This document shows, one piece after another, positions 13,287 to 24,458 of a stretch of 64,000 bases of DNA (within the stretch, counting starts at the first letter, position 1; each line of letters starts with the position of its first letter). The translations under genes and the position numbers were made by a program. Source of the DNA: Hydractinia symbiolongicarpus. Lineage: Eukaryota > Cnidaria > Hydrozoa > Anthoathecata > Hydractiniidae. Location: positions 7,938,001 to 8,002,000 of the forward strand of contig NC_079880.1 in assembly GCF_029227915.1 (NCBI RefSeq). The letters are read 5' to 3'. The notes under the pieces are model-generated. The model was not told the DNA's origin, did not search any database, and saw only the letters and a program-made list of their open reading frames with translations.

Positions 13287-14220
13287 CTAATTTAATTTTA
13301 TAGCTGCATGTTTATCAATTATACTTCGAAATTTCAGTACAAGGTTCTCATAACTTTCATTTGGATCTATGTTATCACAACAAAAATCTGTGCTCCTCAC
13401 TTCTTCAAGAAAAACTTGCTCATCAAATTTTTTAAAACACCTATACGATATCTCTTTCGATTTTAAACGTACTAAAAAAGTCTTCATAAAAGTAGAAATC
13501 ATATGGTGGTGGTCACTAAGTCCAGTTTCAAAAGATTTAGAATTATGGAAACATGCATGTTTATTTGTTAAAAACACATCTATTTGTGATGCACGAGTGT
13601 TTGTGAAACATGTTTTTTGTTTTATTAAATTTTTTAAATTGTAGGTTTCGCAAAAAGTTGTAAAACTGTCAAAACCTGTCGAACTTGAGTCATCACAATC
13701 AATATTTATATCGCCCATGACTACAACATTATCATAAGTTTTGAAAGCCAAATCAAGTGAGCGTTCTATCTCAATAAAAAAGTTACTTAAGTTAGAAGAT
13801 TCTGGTGGTCTATATACACTAAAAATGGCCCATTTTTTATTTCTCACTGTAATCTCAGAACAAATAACTTCATTTTTCTTTGGCTCAAGGTTCGATAATT
13901 GCTTACAAATCAGCCCTTTTTTGACATATTCAATAAGTCCCCCTCCATTTTTATCCCTGTCCCTTCTGTTTCGTATTTCATAATTATTTCATAAGGTTTA
14001 ATTTAGTTTCTGTCAAAACAAAGTAATCTGGTGATATTTTTGTTACAACTTCGCGAACATCTACTATCTTGTTCCTTAAGCTATTTAAGTTTAAATAGCA
14101 AAGCAAAGGATTATTCGGATGCTTAAGCCGCAAATGTTTAGCATTTTCTAAATCACATTCATTAGAAAAACCATCTTGCTCCTTATTTGAGACATCACTT
14201 AAAGTTACGGAACATCCCAA
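13287..14220 (-). pseudogene. LINE ORF2 endonuclease domain (EEP family), broken
   Basis: Encodes the apurinic-like endonuclease that nicks target DNA to prime reverse transcription. The N-terminal strand LNLNSLRNKI and the glutamate strand LTETKL lie in the frame starting near 14,220. Near 13,985 this frame hits a stop and the domain resumes in another frame, apparently with a few dozen bases lost. The second frame, open from about 13,985 to 13,287, shows RRDRDKNGGG, AIFSVYRPP, the GDIN metal/phosphate motif, SQIDVF and the catalytic GLSDHHH. A further 1-nt slip in an A-run near 13,310 separates it from the reverse transcriptase linker. Domain order matches LINE ORF2. Confidence 0.9.
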
Positions 14221-14572
14221 GAAACCGTGTTTACATATAAAAAATTATTTAAATAATTCAAAAAATTATTGGCTAAAAATACTTTCCCATTATCATTTAA
14301 GTGTAGACCATCTTTCCACAAGTTGAGCTCTTTAATCATTTCGTTGTTTACAAAAATATGGTCGTGTGCAATAGCTTTATCTTCTACGGCTCTATTCACT
14401 TTATTAATTTTCTCAAAACATACTCGCTTGCACCTGATGATACTTGATATAAAAACTTTTTCCACGCCATGCTCTTTACATTTATCTGCTATGTTAACGA
14501 TGTTATTAGCAATTTGTTCTTCAGTATTGTCGTTTTCGTCCATATTAAGAAGATCGTTAATTTCTACGCGTG
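14205..14572 (-). pseudogene. LINE SGNH-esterase-like domain, 5'-truncated
   Basis: The C-terminal part of an SGNH hydrolase-like domain of the kind found upstream of the endonuclease in CR1-type LINEs, where it is thought to help RNP or membrane interactions. Visible are EHGVEKVFISSI and the D-x-x-H block in WKDGLHLNDNGK, with Asp and His spaced as in catalytic block V, followed by FLNYLNNFL. The frame is open to the satellite junction. At that edge a VEINDLL string sits where relatives carry a G-x-N-D block, so the break falls in block III. It ends with a stop at 14,205-14,207 and overlaps the endonuclease frame by 16 bp; whether that overlap is original or decay is unclear. Confidence 0.75.
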
Positions 14573-15299
14573 TGTTGGCACCAATATGTGACGCAACAGT
14601 TTTAACTCAAACGGACTGATACCGTTAGATAGTCAGTATAATGTAGTTTTTGAAACTGTCTCTATTTCTTCGGCGCTAGCTAAGGGCTAGGATTGGTCCC
14701 ACGGGTAAAAAAATGACTTGCCCAGTGTAATCGCTGAGTTCCAGCAATCATATTAAATTAAGTAGAATGTTACTTCTTGGAGTTTAATTGTCTCTTTTCT
14801 CACATTCATAAGATCAAAGTCCAAGGCAGTTCAATTAAGTGCCACAGTCTATGGTTTCACTGTTAGAAGCGATGCAACCTAGCAATACCAGAAAAATATC
14901 GCTAAGTACATGTTTGTACGAATATGTGACCCAACCGTTGTACTTCAAGCGGACAAATACCCTTAGAAACTCAATGAAGTGAAGTTTTTGAAACTGTCTC
15001 TATTTCTTCAGCGCGCGCTAACGGCTAGGATTGGTCTCACAGTAAAAAATTACTTTTTTATCTAAATCTTCAAATGAAGCGCTACCACAGTGTAATCGCT
15101 GAGTTCAAGCAATCATGTCAAATTAAGAAGAATGTTATTTACTGGAATTCAATTGTCTCATTGATAATTTTTATCAGATCAAAGTCTAAAATCAGGTCAA
15201 TTAAGTCCCACAGTCAATCGTTCCACTGTTAAAAGCGATGCAACCTAGTCATATCGGAAAAATATCTCTAAATACATGTTGGTACCAATATGTGACGCA

Positions 15300-17043
15300 A
15301 CAGTTGTAACTCAAACGGACTGATACCGTTAGATAGTCAATATAACGGCTAGGATTGGTCCCACACTAAAAAAAGACTTATTTATATAAATTTTTAAATG
15401 AAGCGCTACCACAACGCACAGTATAATCGCTGAGTTCCAGCAAGCAGTTCAAATTAGGAAAAAAATGTTATTTACTGGAGTTCAATTGTCTCATTGATGA
15501 CTTTTATAAGGTCAAAGTCTAAAATCAATTCAATTAAGTCACACAGTCAATCCTTTTACTGTTAATAGCAATGCAACCTTGTAATAACAGAAACATATCT
15601 CTAAATACATGTTGGTACCAATATGTGACGCAACAGTTGTAACTCAAACGGACTGATACCGTTAGATAGTCAATATAATGTAGTTTTTGAAACGGTCTCT
15701 ACTTCTTCAGAGCGACCTAAGGGCTAAGATTGGTCCCACGGTTAAGAATGATTTATTTATCTACATTTTGAAATAAAGCGCAATCACAGCGCCCAGTGTA
15801 ATCCCACAGTTACAGCAATCATGTCAAATTAAGAGGAATGTTTTTTCTTGGAGTTCAATTGGCTCATTTATCACAGTTATGAGGTCAAAATCAAAATCAG
15901 CTCAATTAAGTCCTACAATAAATCGTTTCACTGTTAAAAGCGATGCAACCTAGTAATATCGGAAAAATATCGCTTAATACATGTTGGTACGAATATGTGA
16001 CGCAACCGTGGTAACTCAAATGGACTCATAGCGCTAGAAAGTCAATGAAATTTAGTTTCTGGAAATATCTCTATTTCTTCAGCGCGAGCTAACGGCTACG
16101 ATTAGTCCCACAATAAAAAATGAATTACTTATCTAGATTTTTTAATAAAGCGCTATCAGAGCGCCCAGTTTAATCGTTGAGATCAAGCAATCATGTCAAA
16201 TTAAGAAGAATGTTATTTACTGGAATTCAATTGTCTCATTGATAATTTTTATCAGATCAAAGTCTAAAATCAGGTCAATTAAGTCCCACAGTCAATCGTT
16301 CCACTGTTAAAAGCGATGCAACCTAGTCATATCGGAAAAATATCTCTAAATACATGTTGGTACCAATATGTGACGCAACAGTTGTAACTCAAACGGACTG
16401 ATACCGTTAGATAGTCAATATAACGGCTAGGATTGGTCCCACACTAAAAAAAGACTTATTTATATAAATTTTTAAATGAAGCGCTACCACAACGCACAGT
16501 ATAATCGCTGAGTTCCAGCAAGCAGTTCAAATTAGGAAAAAAATGTTATTTACTGGAGTTCAATTGTCTCATTGATGACTTTTATAAGGTCAAAGTCTAA
16601 AATCAATTCAATTAAGTCACACAGTCAATCTATTTACTGTTAATAGCAATGCAACCTTGTAATAACAGAAACATATCTCTAAATACATGTTGGTACCAAT
16701 ATGTGACGCAACAGTTGTAACTCAAACGGACTGATACCGTTAGATAGTCAATATAACGGCTAGGATTGGTCCCACACTAAAAAAAGACTTATTTATATAA
16801 ATTTTTAAATGAAGCGCTACCACAACGCACAGTATAATCGCTGAGTTCCAGCAAGCAGTTCAAATTAGGAAAAAAATGTTATTTACTGGAATTCAATTGT
16901 CTCATTGATAATTTTTATCAGATCAAAGTCTAAAATCAGGTCAATTAAGTCCCACAGTCAATCGTTCCACTGTTAAAAGCGATGCAACCTAGTCATATCG
17001 GAAAAATATCGCTTAATACATGTTGGTACGAATATGTGACGCA
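15300..17043 (+). repeat. Block with three 333-bp short monomers (1,078-bp register)
   Basis: Monomers starting 15,300, 16,378 and 16,711 are 333 bp long instead of ~372. All three run from TAGATAGTCAATATAA straight into CGGCTAGGATTGG, missing the same ~39 bp that normally hold the TAGTTTTTGAAA and TTCAGCGCG landmarks. The identical junction shows one deletion followed by amplification; 15,300 and 16,378 are in a 1,078-bp, three-monomer register. Confidence 0.9.
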
Positions 17044-19785
17044 ACCGTTGTACTTCAAACGGATTGATACCGCTAGAAAGTCAATGAAGTGAAGTTTTTG
17101 AACCTGTCTCTATTTCTTCAGCGCGGGCTAACGGCTAGGATTTGTCCCACACTAAAAAAAGACTTATTTATATAAATTTTTAAATGAAGCGCTACCACAA
17201 CGCACAGTATAATCGCTGAGTTCCAGCAAGCAGTTCAAATTAGGAAAAAAATGTTATTTACTGGAGTTCAATTGTCTCATTGATGACTTTTATAAGGTCA
17301 AAGTCTAAAATCATTTCAATTAAGTCACACAGTCAATCCTTTTACTGTTAATAGCAATGCAACCTTGTAATAACAGAAACATATCTCTAAATACATGTTG
17401 GTACCAATATGTGACGCAACAGTTGTAACTCAAACGGACTGATACCGTTAGATAGTCAATATAATGTAGTTTTTGAAACGGTCTCTACTTCTTCAGAGCG
17501 ACCTAAGGGCTAAGATTGGTCCCACGCTTAAGAATGATTTATTTATCTACATTTTGAAATAAAGCGCAATCACAGCGCCCAGTGTAATCCCACAGTTACA
17601 GCAATCATGTCAAATTAAGAGGAATGTTTTTTCTTGGAGTTCAATTGGCTCATTTATCACAGTTATGAAGTCAAATTCTAAAATCAGTTCAATTAAGTCC
17701 CACAGTCAATCGTTTCACTGTTAAAAGCGATGCAAGCTAGTATCATTGGAAAAATATTGTTAAATACATGTTGGTACCAATATATGACGCAACAGTTGTA
17801 CTTCAAACGGATTGATACCGCTAGGAAGTCAATGAAATTTAGTTTATGGAAATGTCTCTATTTCTTCAGCGCGAGCTAACGGTTAGGATTTGACCCACAG
17901 TAAAAAATGACTTATTTATCTACATTTTTTGATAAAGCGCTATCACTGCGCCCAGTGTAATCGTTGAGTTCAAGCAATCATGTCAAATTAAGAAACATGT
18001 TATTTCTTGCAGTCCAATTGTCTCATTTATTACATTTATAAGTTCAAATTCTAAAATCAGTTCAATTAAGTCCCACAGTCAATCGTTTCACTGTTAAAAG
18101 CGATGCAAGCTAGTATCATCGGAAAAATATTGTTAAATACATGTTGGTACCAATATATGACGCAACAGTTGTAACTCAAATAAACTGATACCATTAGATG
18201 GTCAATACAATGTATTTTTGGAAGCGGTCTCTATTTCTTCAGCACGAGCTAAGGGCAAGGATTGGTCTCACGGTAAAAAATGACTTATTTATCTACATTT
18301 TTAAATAAAGCGCTATCACAGCGCCCAGTGTAATCCCAGAGTTCCAGCAATCAGGTCAAATTAAGAATAATGTTATTTACTGGAATTCAATTGTCTCATT
18401 GATAATTTTTATAAGGTCAAAGTCCAAAATCAGTTCAATTAAGTCCCACAGTCAATCGTTTCACTGTTAAAAGCAATGCAGCATAGCAACATTGGAAAAA
18501 TATCGCTCAATACATGTTGGTACGAATATGTGACGCAACCGTTGTAACTCAAACGGATTGACACCGCTAGAAAGTCAATGAAATGCAGTTTTTGAAAATG
18601 TCTCTATTTCTTCAGCGCGAGCTAACGGCTAGGATTGGTCCCACAGTAAAAAATGACTTATTTAACTACATTTTTAAATAAAGCGCTATCACAGCGCCCA
18701 GTGTAATCCCAGAGTTACAGCAATCATGTCAAATTAAGAGGAATGTTATTTCTCGGAGTCCAATTGGCTCATTTATCACAGTTATAAGGTCAAAGTCCAA
18801 AATCTGTTCAATTAAGTCCCACAGTCAATCGTTTCTCAGTTAAAAGCTATGCAACCTAGTAATATCGGAAAAATATCGTTTAATACATGTTGGTACGAAT
18901 ATGTGACGCAAACGTTGTAACTCAAACGGATTGATACCGCTAGAAAGTCAAAAAAATTTAGTCTCTGGAATTATCCCTATTTCTTCAGTGCGAGCTAACG
19001 GCTAGAATCGGTCCCACAGTAAATATTGACTTATTTATCTACATTTTTTAATAAAGCCCTATCACAGCGCCCAGTGTAATCGTTGAGTTCAAGCAATCAT
19101 GTCGAATTAAGAAGAATATTATTTCCTGGAATTCAATTGTCTCATTTATCACATTTATAAGGTCAAAGTCCAAAGCAGTTCAATTAAGTCCCACAGTCAA
19201 TCGTTTCACTGTTAAAAGCGATGCAACCTAGTATTATCGGAAAAATATCGCTTAATACATGTTGGCACCAATATGTGACGCAACAGTTCTAACTCAAACG
19301 GATTTATACTGTTAGATAGTCAGTATAATGTAGTTTTTGAAACTGTCTCTATTTCTACAGCGCGAGCTAAGGGCTGGGATTGGTCCCACGGTTAAAAAAA
19401 TGACTTATTTATGAAAATTTTTAAATGAGGCGCTTCCACAGTGCCCAATGTAATCGTTGAGTTCAGGCAATCATGTCGATTTAAGAAGAAAATTATTTCT
19501 TGGAGTTCAATTGTCTCATTTATCACATTAGTAAGGTCAAAGTCCAAAGCAGTTCAATTAAGTCGCACAGTCAATCGTTTCACTGTTAAAAACGATGCAA
19601 CATAGTAATATCGGAAAAATATCGCTTAATACATGCTGGTACGAATATGTGACGCAACCGTTGTAACTCAAGCGGATTGATACCGCTAGAAAGTCAATGA
19701 AGTGAAGTTTTTGAACCTGTCTCTATTTCTTCAGCGCGGGCTAACAGCAAGGATTGGTCCCACACTAAAAAAGACTTATTTATAT

Positions 19786-21273
19786 AAATTTTTAAATGAA
19801 GCGCTACCACAACGCACAGTATAATCGCTGAGTTCACGCCATTAGGTCAAATTAAGAAGAATGTTATTTACTGGAATTCAATTATCTCATTTATCACATT
19901 CATAAGGTCAAAGTCCATAGCAGTTCAATTAAGTCCCACAGTCAATCGTTTCACTGTTAGAAACGATGCAACCTAGTAATGCCAGAAAATATCGCTAAGT
20001 ACATGTTTGTACGAATATGTGATGCAGCCGTTGTATTTCAAGCGGACGGATACGGTTAGAAACTCAATGGAATGTAGTTTTTGAACCTGTCTCTATTTCT
20101 CCAGCGCGGGATAAGGGCTAGGATTGGTCCCACACTAAAAAAAGACTTATTTATATAAATTTTTAAATGAAGCGCTACCACAACCCACAGTGTAATCGCT
20201 GAGTTCCAGCAATCAGGTCAAATTAAGAAGAATGTTATTTACTGGAATTCAATTGTCTCATTGATGACTTTTATAAGGTCAAAGTCTAAAATCAGTTCAA
20301 TTAAGTCCCACAGTCCATCGTTTCTCTGTTAAAAGTTATGCAACCTAGTAATATCGGAAAAATATCGCTTAATACATGTTGGCACGAATATGTGACGCAA
20401 CAGTTGTAACTCAAACGGATTGATACGGATAGAAAGTCAATGAAATTTAGTTTCTGGAAATGTCTCTATTTCTTCAGCGCGCGCAAACGGCTAGGATTGG
20501 TCCCACAGTAAAAAATGACTTATTTATCCAAATTTTTAAATGAAGCGCTACCACAACGCACAGTATAATCGCTGAGTTCACGCCATTAGGTCAAATTAAG
20601 AAGAATGTTATTTACTGGAATTCAATTATCTCATTTATCACATTCATAAGGTCAAAGTCCATAGCAGTTCAATTAAGTCCCACAGTCAATCGTTTCACTG
20701 TTAGAAACGATGCAACCTAGTAATGCCAGAAAATATCGCTAAGTACATGTTTGTACGAATATGTGATGCAGCCGTTGTATTTCAAGCGGACGGATACGGT
20801 TAGAAACTCAATGGAATGTAGTTTTTGAACCTGTCTCTATTTCTCCAGCGCGGGATAAGGGCTAGGATTGGTCCCACACTAAAAAAAGACTTATTTATAT
20901 AAATTTTTAAATGAAGCGCTACCACAACCCACAGTGTAATCGCTGAGTTCCAGCAATCAGGTCAAATTAAGAAGAATGTTATTTACTGGAATTCAATTGT
21001 CTCATTGATGACTTTTATAAGGTCAAAGTCTAAAATCAGTTCAATTAAGTCCCACAGTCCATCGTTTCTCTGTTAAAAGTTATGCAACCTAGTAATATCG
21101 GAAAAATATCGCTTAATACATGTTGGCACGAATATGTGACGCAACAGTTGTAACTCAAACGGATTGATACGGATAGAAAGTCAATGAAATTTAGTTTCTG
21201 GAAATGTCTCTATTTCTTCAGCGCGCGCAAACGGCTAGGATTGGTCCCACAGTAAAAAATGACTTATTTATCC
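19786..21273 (+). repeat. 744-bp dimer, two tandem copies
   Basis: 19,786-20,529 and 20,530-21,273 look identical by eye, including rare variants such as TGAGTTCACGCCATTAGG, CCAGCGCGGGATAAGGG and ACAACCCACAGTG. The duplication spans exactly two monomers and its edges lie in the shared AAATTTTTAAATGAAG stretch, as expected of unequal exchange. Confidence 0.9.
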
Positions 21274-22268
21274 AAATTTTTAAATGAAGTGCTACCGCAG
21301 CGCACAGTGTAATCGCTGAGTTCAAGCAATCAGGTCAAATTAAGAAGAATGTTATTTACTGGAGTTCAATTGTCTCATTGTTGACTTTTATAAGGTCAAA
21401 ATCTAAAATCAGTTTAATTAAGTCCCACAGTGAATCCTTTCACTTTTTCACTTTTAATAGCGATGCAACCTTGTAATAACAGAAACATATCGCTAAATAC
21501 ATGTTGGTACCAATATGTGACACAACAGTTGTAACTCAAACGAATTGATACCGTTAGATAGTCAATGAAATGTAGTTTTTGAAACTGTCTTTATTTCTTC
21601 AGAGCGAACTAAGGGCTAGGATTGGTCCCACGGTTAAGAATGACTTATTTATCTACATTTTTAAATAAAGCGCTATCACAGCGCCCAGTGTAATTCCACA
21701 GATACAGCAATCATGTCAAATTAAGAGGAATGTTATTTCTTGAAATTCAATTGGCTCATTTATCAAAGTTATAAGGTCAAAGTCCAAAATCAATTCATTT
21801 AATCCCCATAGTAAACTGTTTCACTGTTAAAAACGATGCAATCTAGTAATATCGGAAAAATATCGCTTAATACATGTTGGTACGAATGTGTGACGCAACA
21901 GTTTTAACTCAAACGGACTGATACCGCTAGAAAGTCAATGATATTAAGTTTGTGGAAATATCTCTATTTCTTCAGCGCGAGCTAACGGCTAGGATTGGTG
22001 CCACAGTAAAAAATGATTTACTTATCTACATTTTTTAATAAAGCTATCATAGCGCCCAGTGTAATCGTTGAGTTCAAAGAGTCACGTCAAATTAAGAAGA
22101 ATGTTATTTCTTGGAGAGCAATTTTCTCATTTTTATCATTTATAAGTTCAAAGTCTAAAATCATTTCAATTAGATGCCACACTCAATCGTTTCACTGTTA
22201 AAAACGATGCAATCTAGTAATATCGGAAAAATATCGCTTAATACATGTTGGTACGAATGTGTGACGCA

Positions 22269-24458
22269 ACCGTTGTAACTCAAACGGATTTATACCGCTA
22301 GAAGGTCAATGAAATTTATTTTCTGGAAATATGTCCACTTCTTCAGCGCGAGCTAACGCCTAGGATTGATCCCACAGAAAAAAATGACTTACTTATCTAG
22401 CTTTTTTCATAAAGCGCTATCATAGCGCCCAGTGTAATCGTTGAGTTCAAGCAATCATGTCAAATTAGAAAGAATGTTATTTCTTGGAGTCCAATTGTCT
22501 GATTGATGACCTTTATAAGGTCAAAGTCTAAATTAAGCTCAATTAAGTCCCACAGTCAATCGTTTTACTGTTAATAGCGATGCAACCTTGTAAGCACAGA
22601 AACATATCGCTAAATACATGTTGGTACCAATATGTGACGCAACAGTTGTAACTCAAACGAATTGATACCGTTGGAAAGTCAATGAAACGTAGTCTTTGAA
22701 ACTGTCTCTATTTCTTCAGCGCGATCTAACAGCAAGGACTTATTTATCAAAATTTTTAAATGAAACGCTACCACAACGCACAGTGTAATCGCTGAGTTCC
22801 ACCAATCAGGTCAAATTAAGAAGAATGTTATTTCTTGGAATCCAATTGTCTCATTGATGACCTTTATAAGGTCAAAGTCTAAAGACAGTTCAATTAAGTA
22901 CCACAGTCAATCGTTTTACTGTCAATAGCGATGCAACCTTGTAAGAACAGAAACATATCGCTAAATACATGTTGGTACCAATATGTGACGCAACAGTTGT
23001 AACTCAAACGGACTGATACCGCTGGATAGTCAATATAATGTAGTTTTTGAAACGGTCACTATTTCTTCAGAGCCAGCAGGGCTAGGATTCGTCCCACGGT
23101 TAAGAATGACCTACTTCTCTACATTTTTAATTATAGCGCTATCACAGCGCCCAGTGTAATCCCACAGTTACAGCAATCATGTCAAATTAAGAGGAATGTT
23201 ATTTCCTGGAGCTCAATTGACTCATTTATCACAGTTACAAATTCACAGTCTAAAATCAGTTCAATTAATCCCCATAGTAAACTGTTTCACTGTTAAAAAC
23301 GATGCAATCTAGTAATATCGGAAAAATATCGCTTAATACATGTTGGTACGAATGTGTGACGCAACCGTTGTAACTCAAACGGATTTATACCGCTAGAAGG
23401 TCAATGAAATTTATTTTCTAAAAATATCTCTACTTCTTCAGCGCGAGCTAACGCCTAGGATTGATCCCACAGTAAAAAATGACTTACTTATCTAGCTTTT
23501 TTCATATAGCGCTATCATAGCGCCCAGTGTAATCGTTGAGTTCAAGCAATCATGTCAAATTAAAAAGAATGTTATTTCTTGGAGTCCAATTGTCTGATTG
23601 ATGACCTTTATAAGGTCAAAGTCTAAATTAAGCTCAATTAAGTCCCACAGTCAATCGTTTTACTGTTAATAGCGATGCAACCTTGTAAGCACAGAAACAT
23701 ATCGCTAAATACATGTTGGTACCAATATGTGACGCAACAGTTGTAACTCAAACGAATTGATACCGTTGGAAAGTCAAGGAAACGTAGTCTTTGAAACTGT
23801 CTCTATTTCTTCAGCGCGATCTAACAGCAAGGACTTATTTATCAAAATTTTTAAATGAAACGCTACCACAACGCACAGTGTAATCGCTGAGTTCCACCAA
23901 TCAGGTCAAATTAAGAAGAATGTTATTTCTTGGAATCCAATTGTCTCATTGATGACCTTTATAAGGTCAAAGTCTAAAGACAGTTCAATTAAGTACCACA
24001 GTCAATCGTTTTACTGTCAATAGCGATGCAACCTTGTAAGAACAGAAACATATCGCTAAATACATGTTGGTACCAATATGTGACGCAACAGTTGTAACTC
24101 AAACGGACTGATACCGCTGGATAGTCAATATAATGTAGTTTTTGAAACGGTCACTATTTCTTCAGAGCCAGCAGGGCTAGGATTCGTCCCACGGTTAAGA
24201 ATGACCTACTTCTCTACATTTTTAAATATAGCGCTATCACAGCGCCCAGTGTAATCCCACAGTTACAGCAATCATGTCAAATTAAGAGGAATGTTATTTC
24301 CTGGAGCTCAATTGACTCATTTATCACAGTTACAAATTCACAGTCTAAAATTAGTTCAATTAAGTCCCACAGTAAATCGTTTCACTGTTAAAAGCGAAGC
24401 AACCTAGTAACATCGGAAAAACATCGCTTAATACATTGTGGTACGAATATGTGACGCA
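22269..24458 (+). repeat. 1,095-bp higher-order repeat, two copies (first array)
   Basis: The boxes at 22,269, 23,364 and 24,459 are exactly 1,095 bp apart. Each copy is three monomers, one shortened by ~21 bp where GATCTAACAGCAAGGACTTA skips the usual GGTCCCACAG segment. Copies carry the CATAGCGCC hairpin variant and CAGAGCCAGCAGGGCTAGG. Confidence 0.9.

Larger units (their letters stand above)
11116..14572 (-). mobile_element. 5'-truncated CR1/Jockey-like LINE (non-LTR retrotransposon)
   Basis: A 3.46-kb minus-strand insertion into the satellite. Read on the minus strand it carries the tail of an SGNH esterase-like domain, an apurinic-type endonuclease (EEP) domain, a full-domain reverse transcriptase, a cysteine-bearing C-terminus and a 3' end closing with an (AAAC)n-like run next to satellite. 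There are no LTRs. The 5' end breaks inside the esterase domain at the satellite junction near 14,572, the usual 5' truncation of target-primed reverse transcription. Only about 4-5 bp (TGTT) could be target-site duplication. At least four frame breaks, one internal stop and two probable deletions show that it is dead. The clade is inferred from motifs only; CR1-like is favoured because of the esterase. Confidence 0.9.

Noticed and set aside
14205-14220. Programmed frameshift between the LINE esterase and endonuclease frames
   Set aside because: The 16-bp overlap could be original, but the element has many decay breaks and no slippery site or pseudoknot was evident.
11105-14580. Long target-site duplication for the LINE
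   Set aside because: Only TGTT (4, at most 5 bases) is shared between the flanks, which could be chance.
13369-14619. Plus-strand open frames opposite the LINE
   Set aside because: Antisense of the endonuclease and esterase domains, which show clear motifs on the minus strand.
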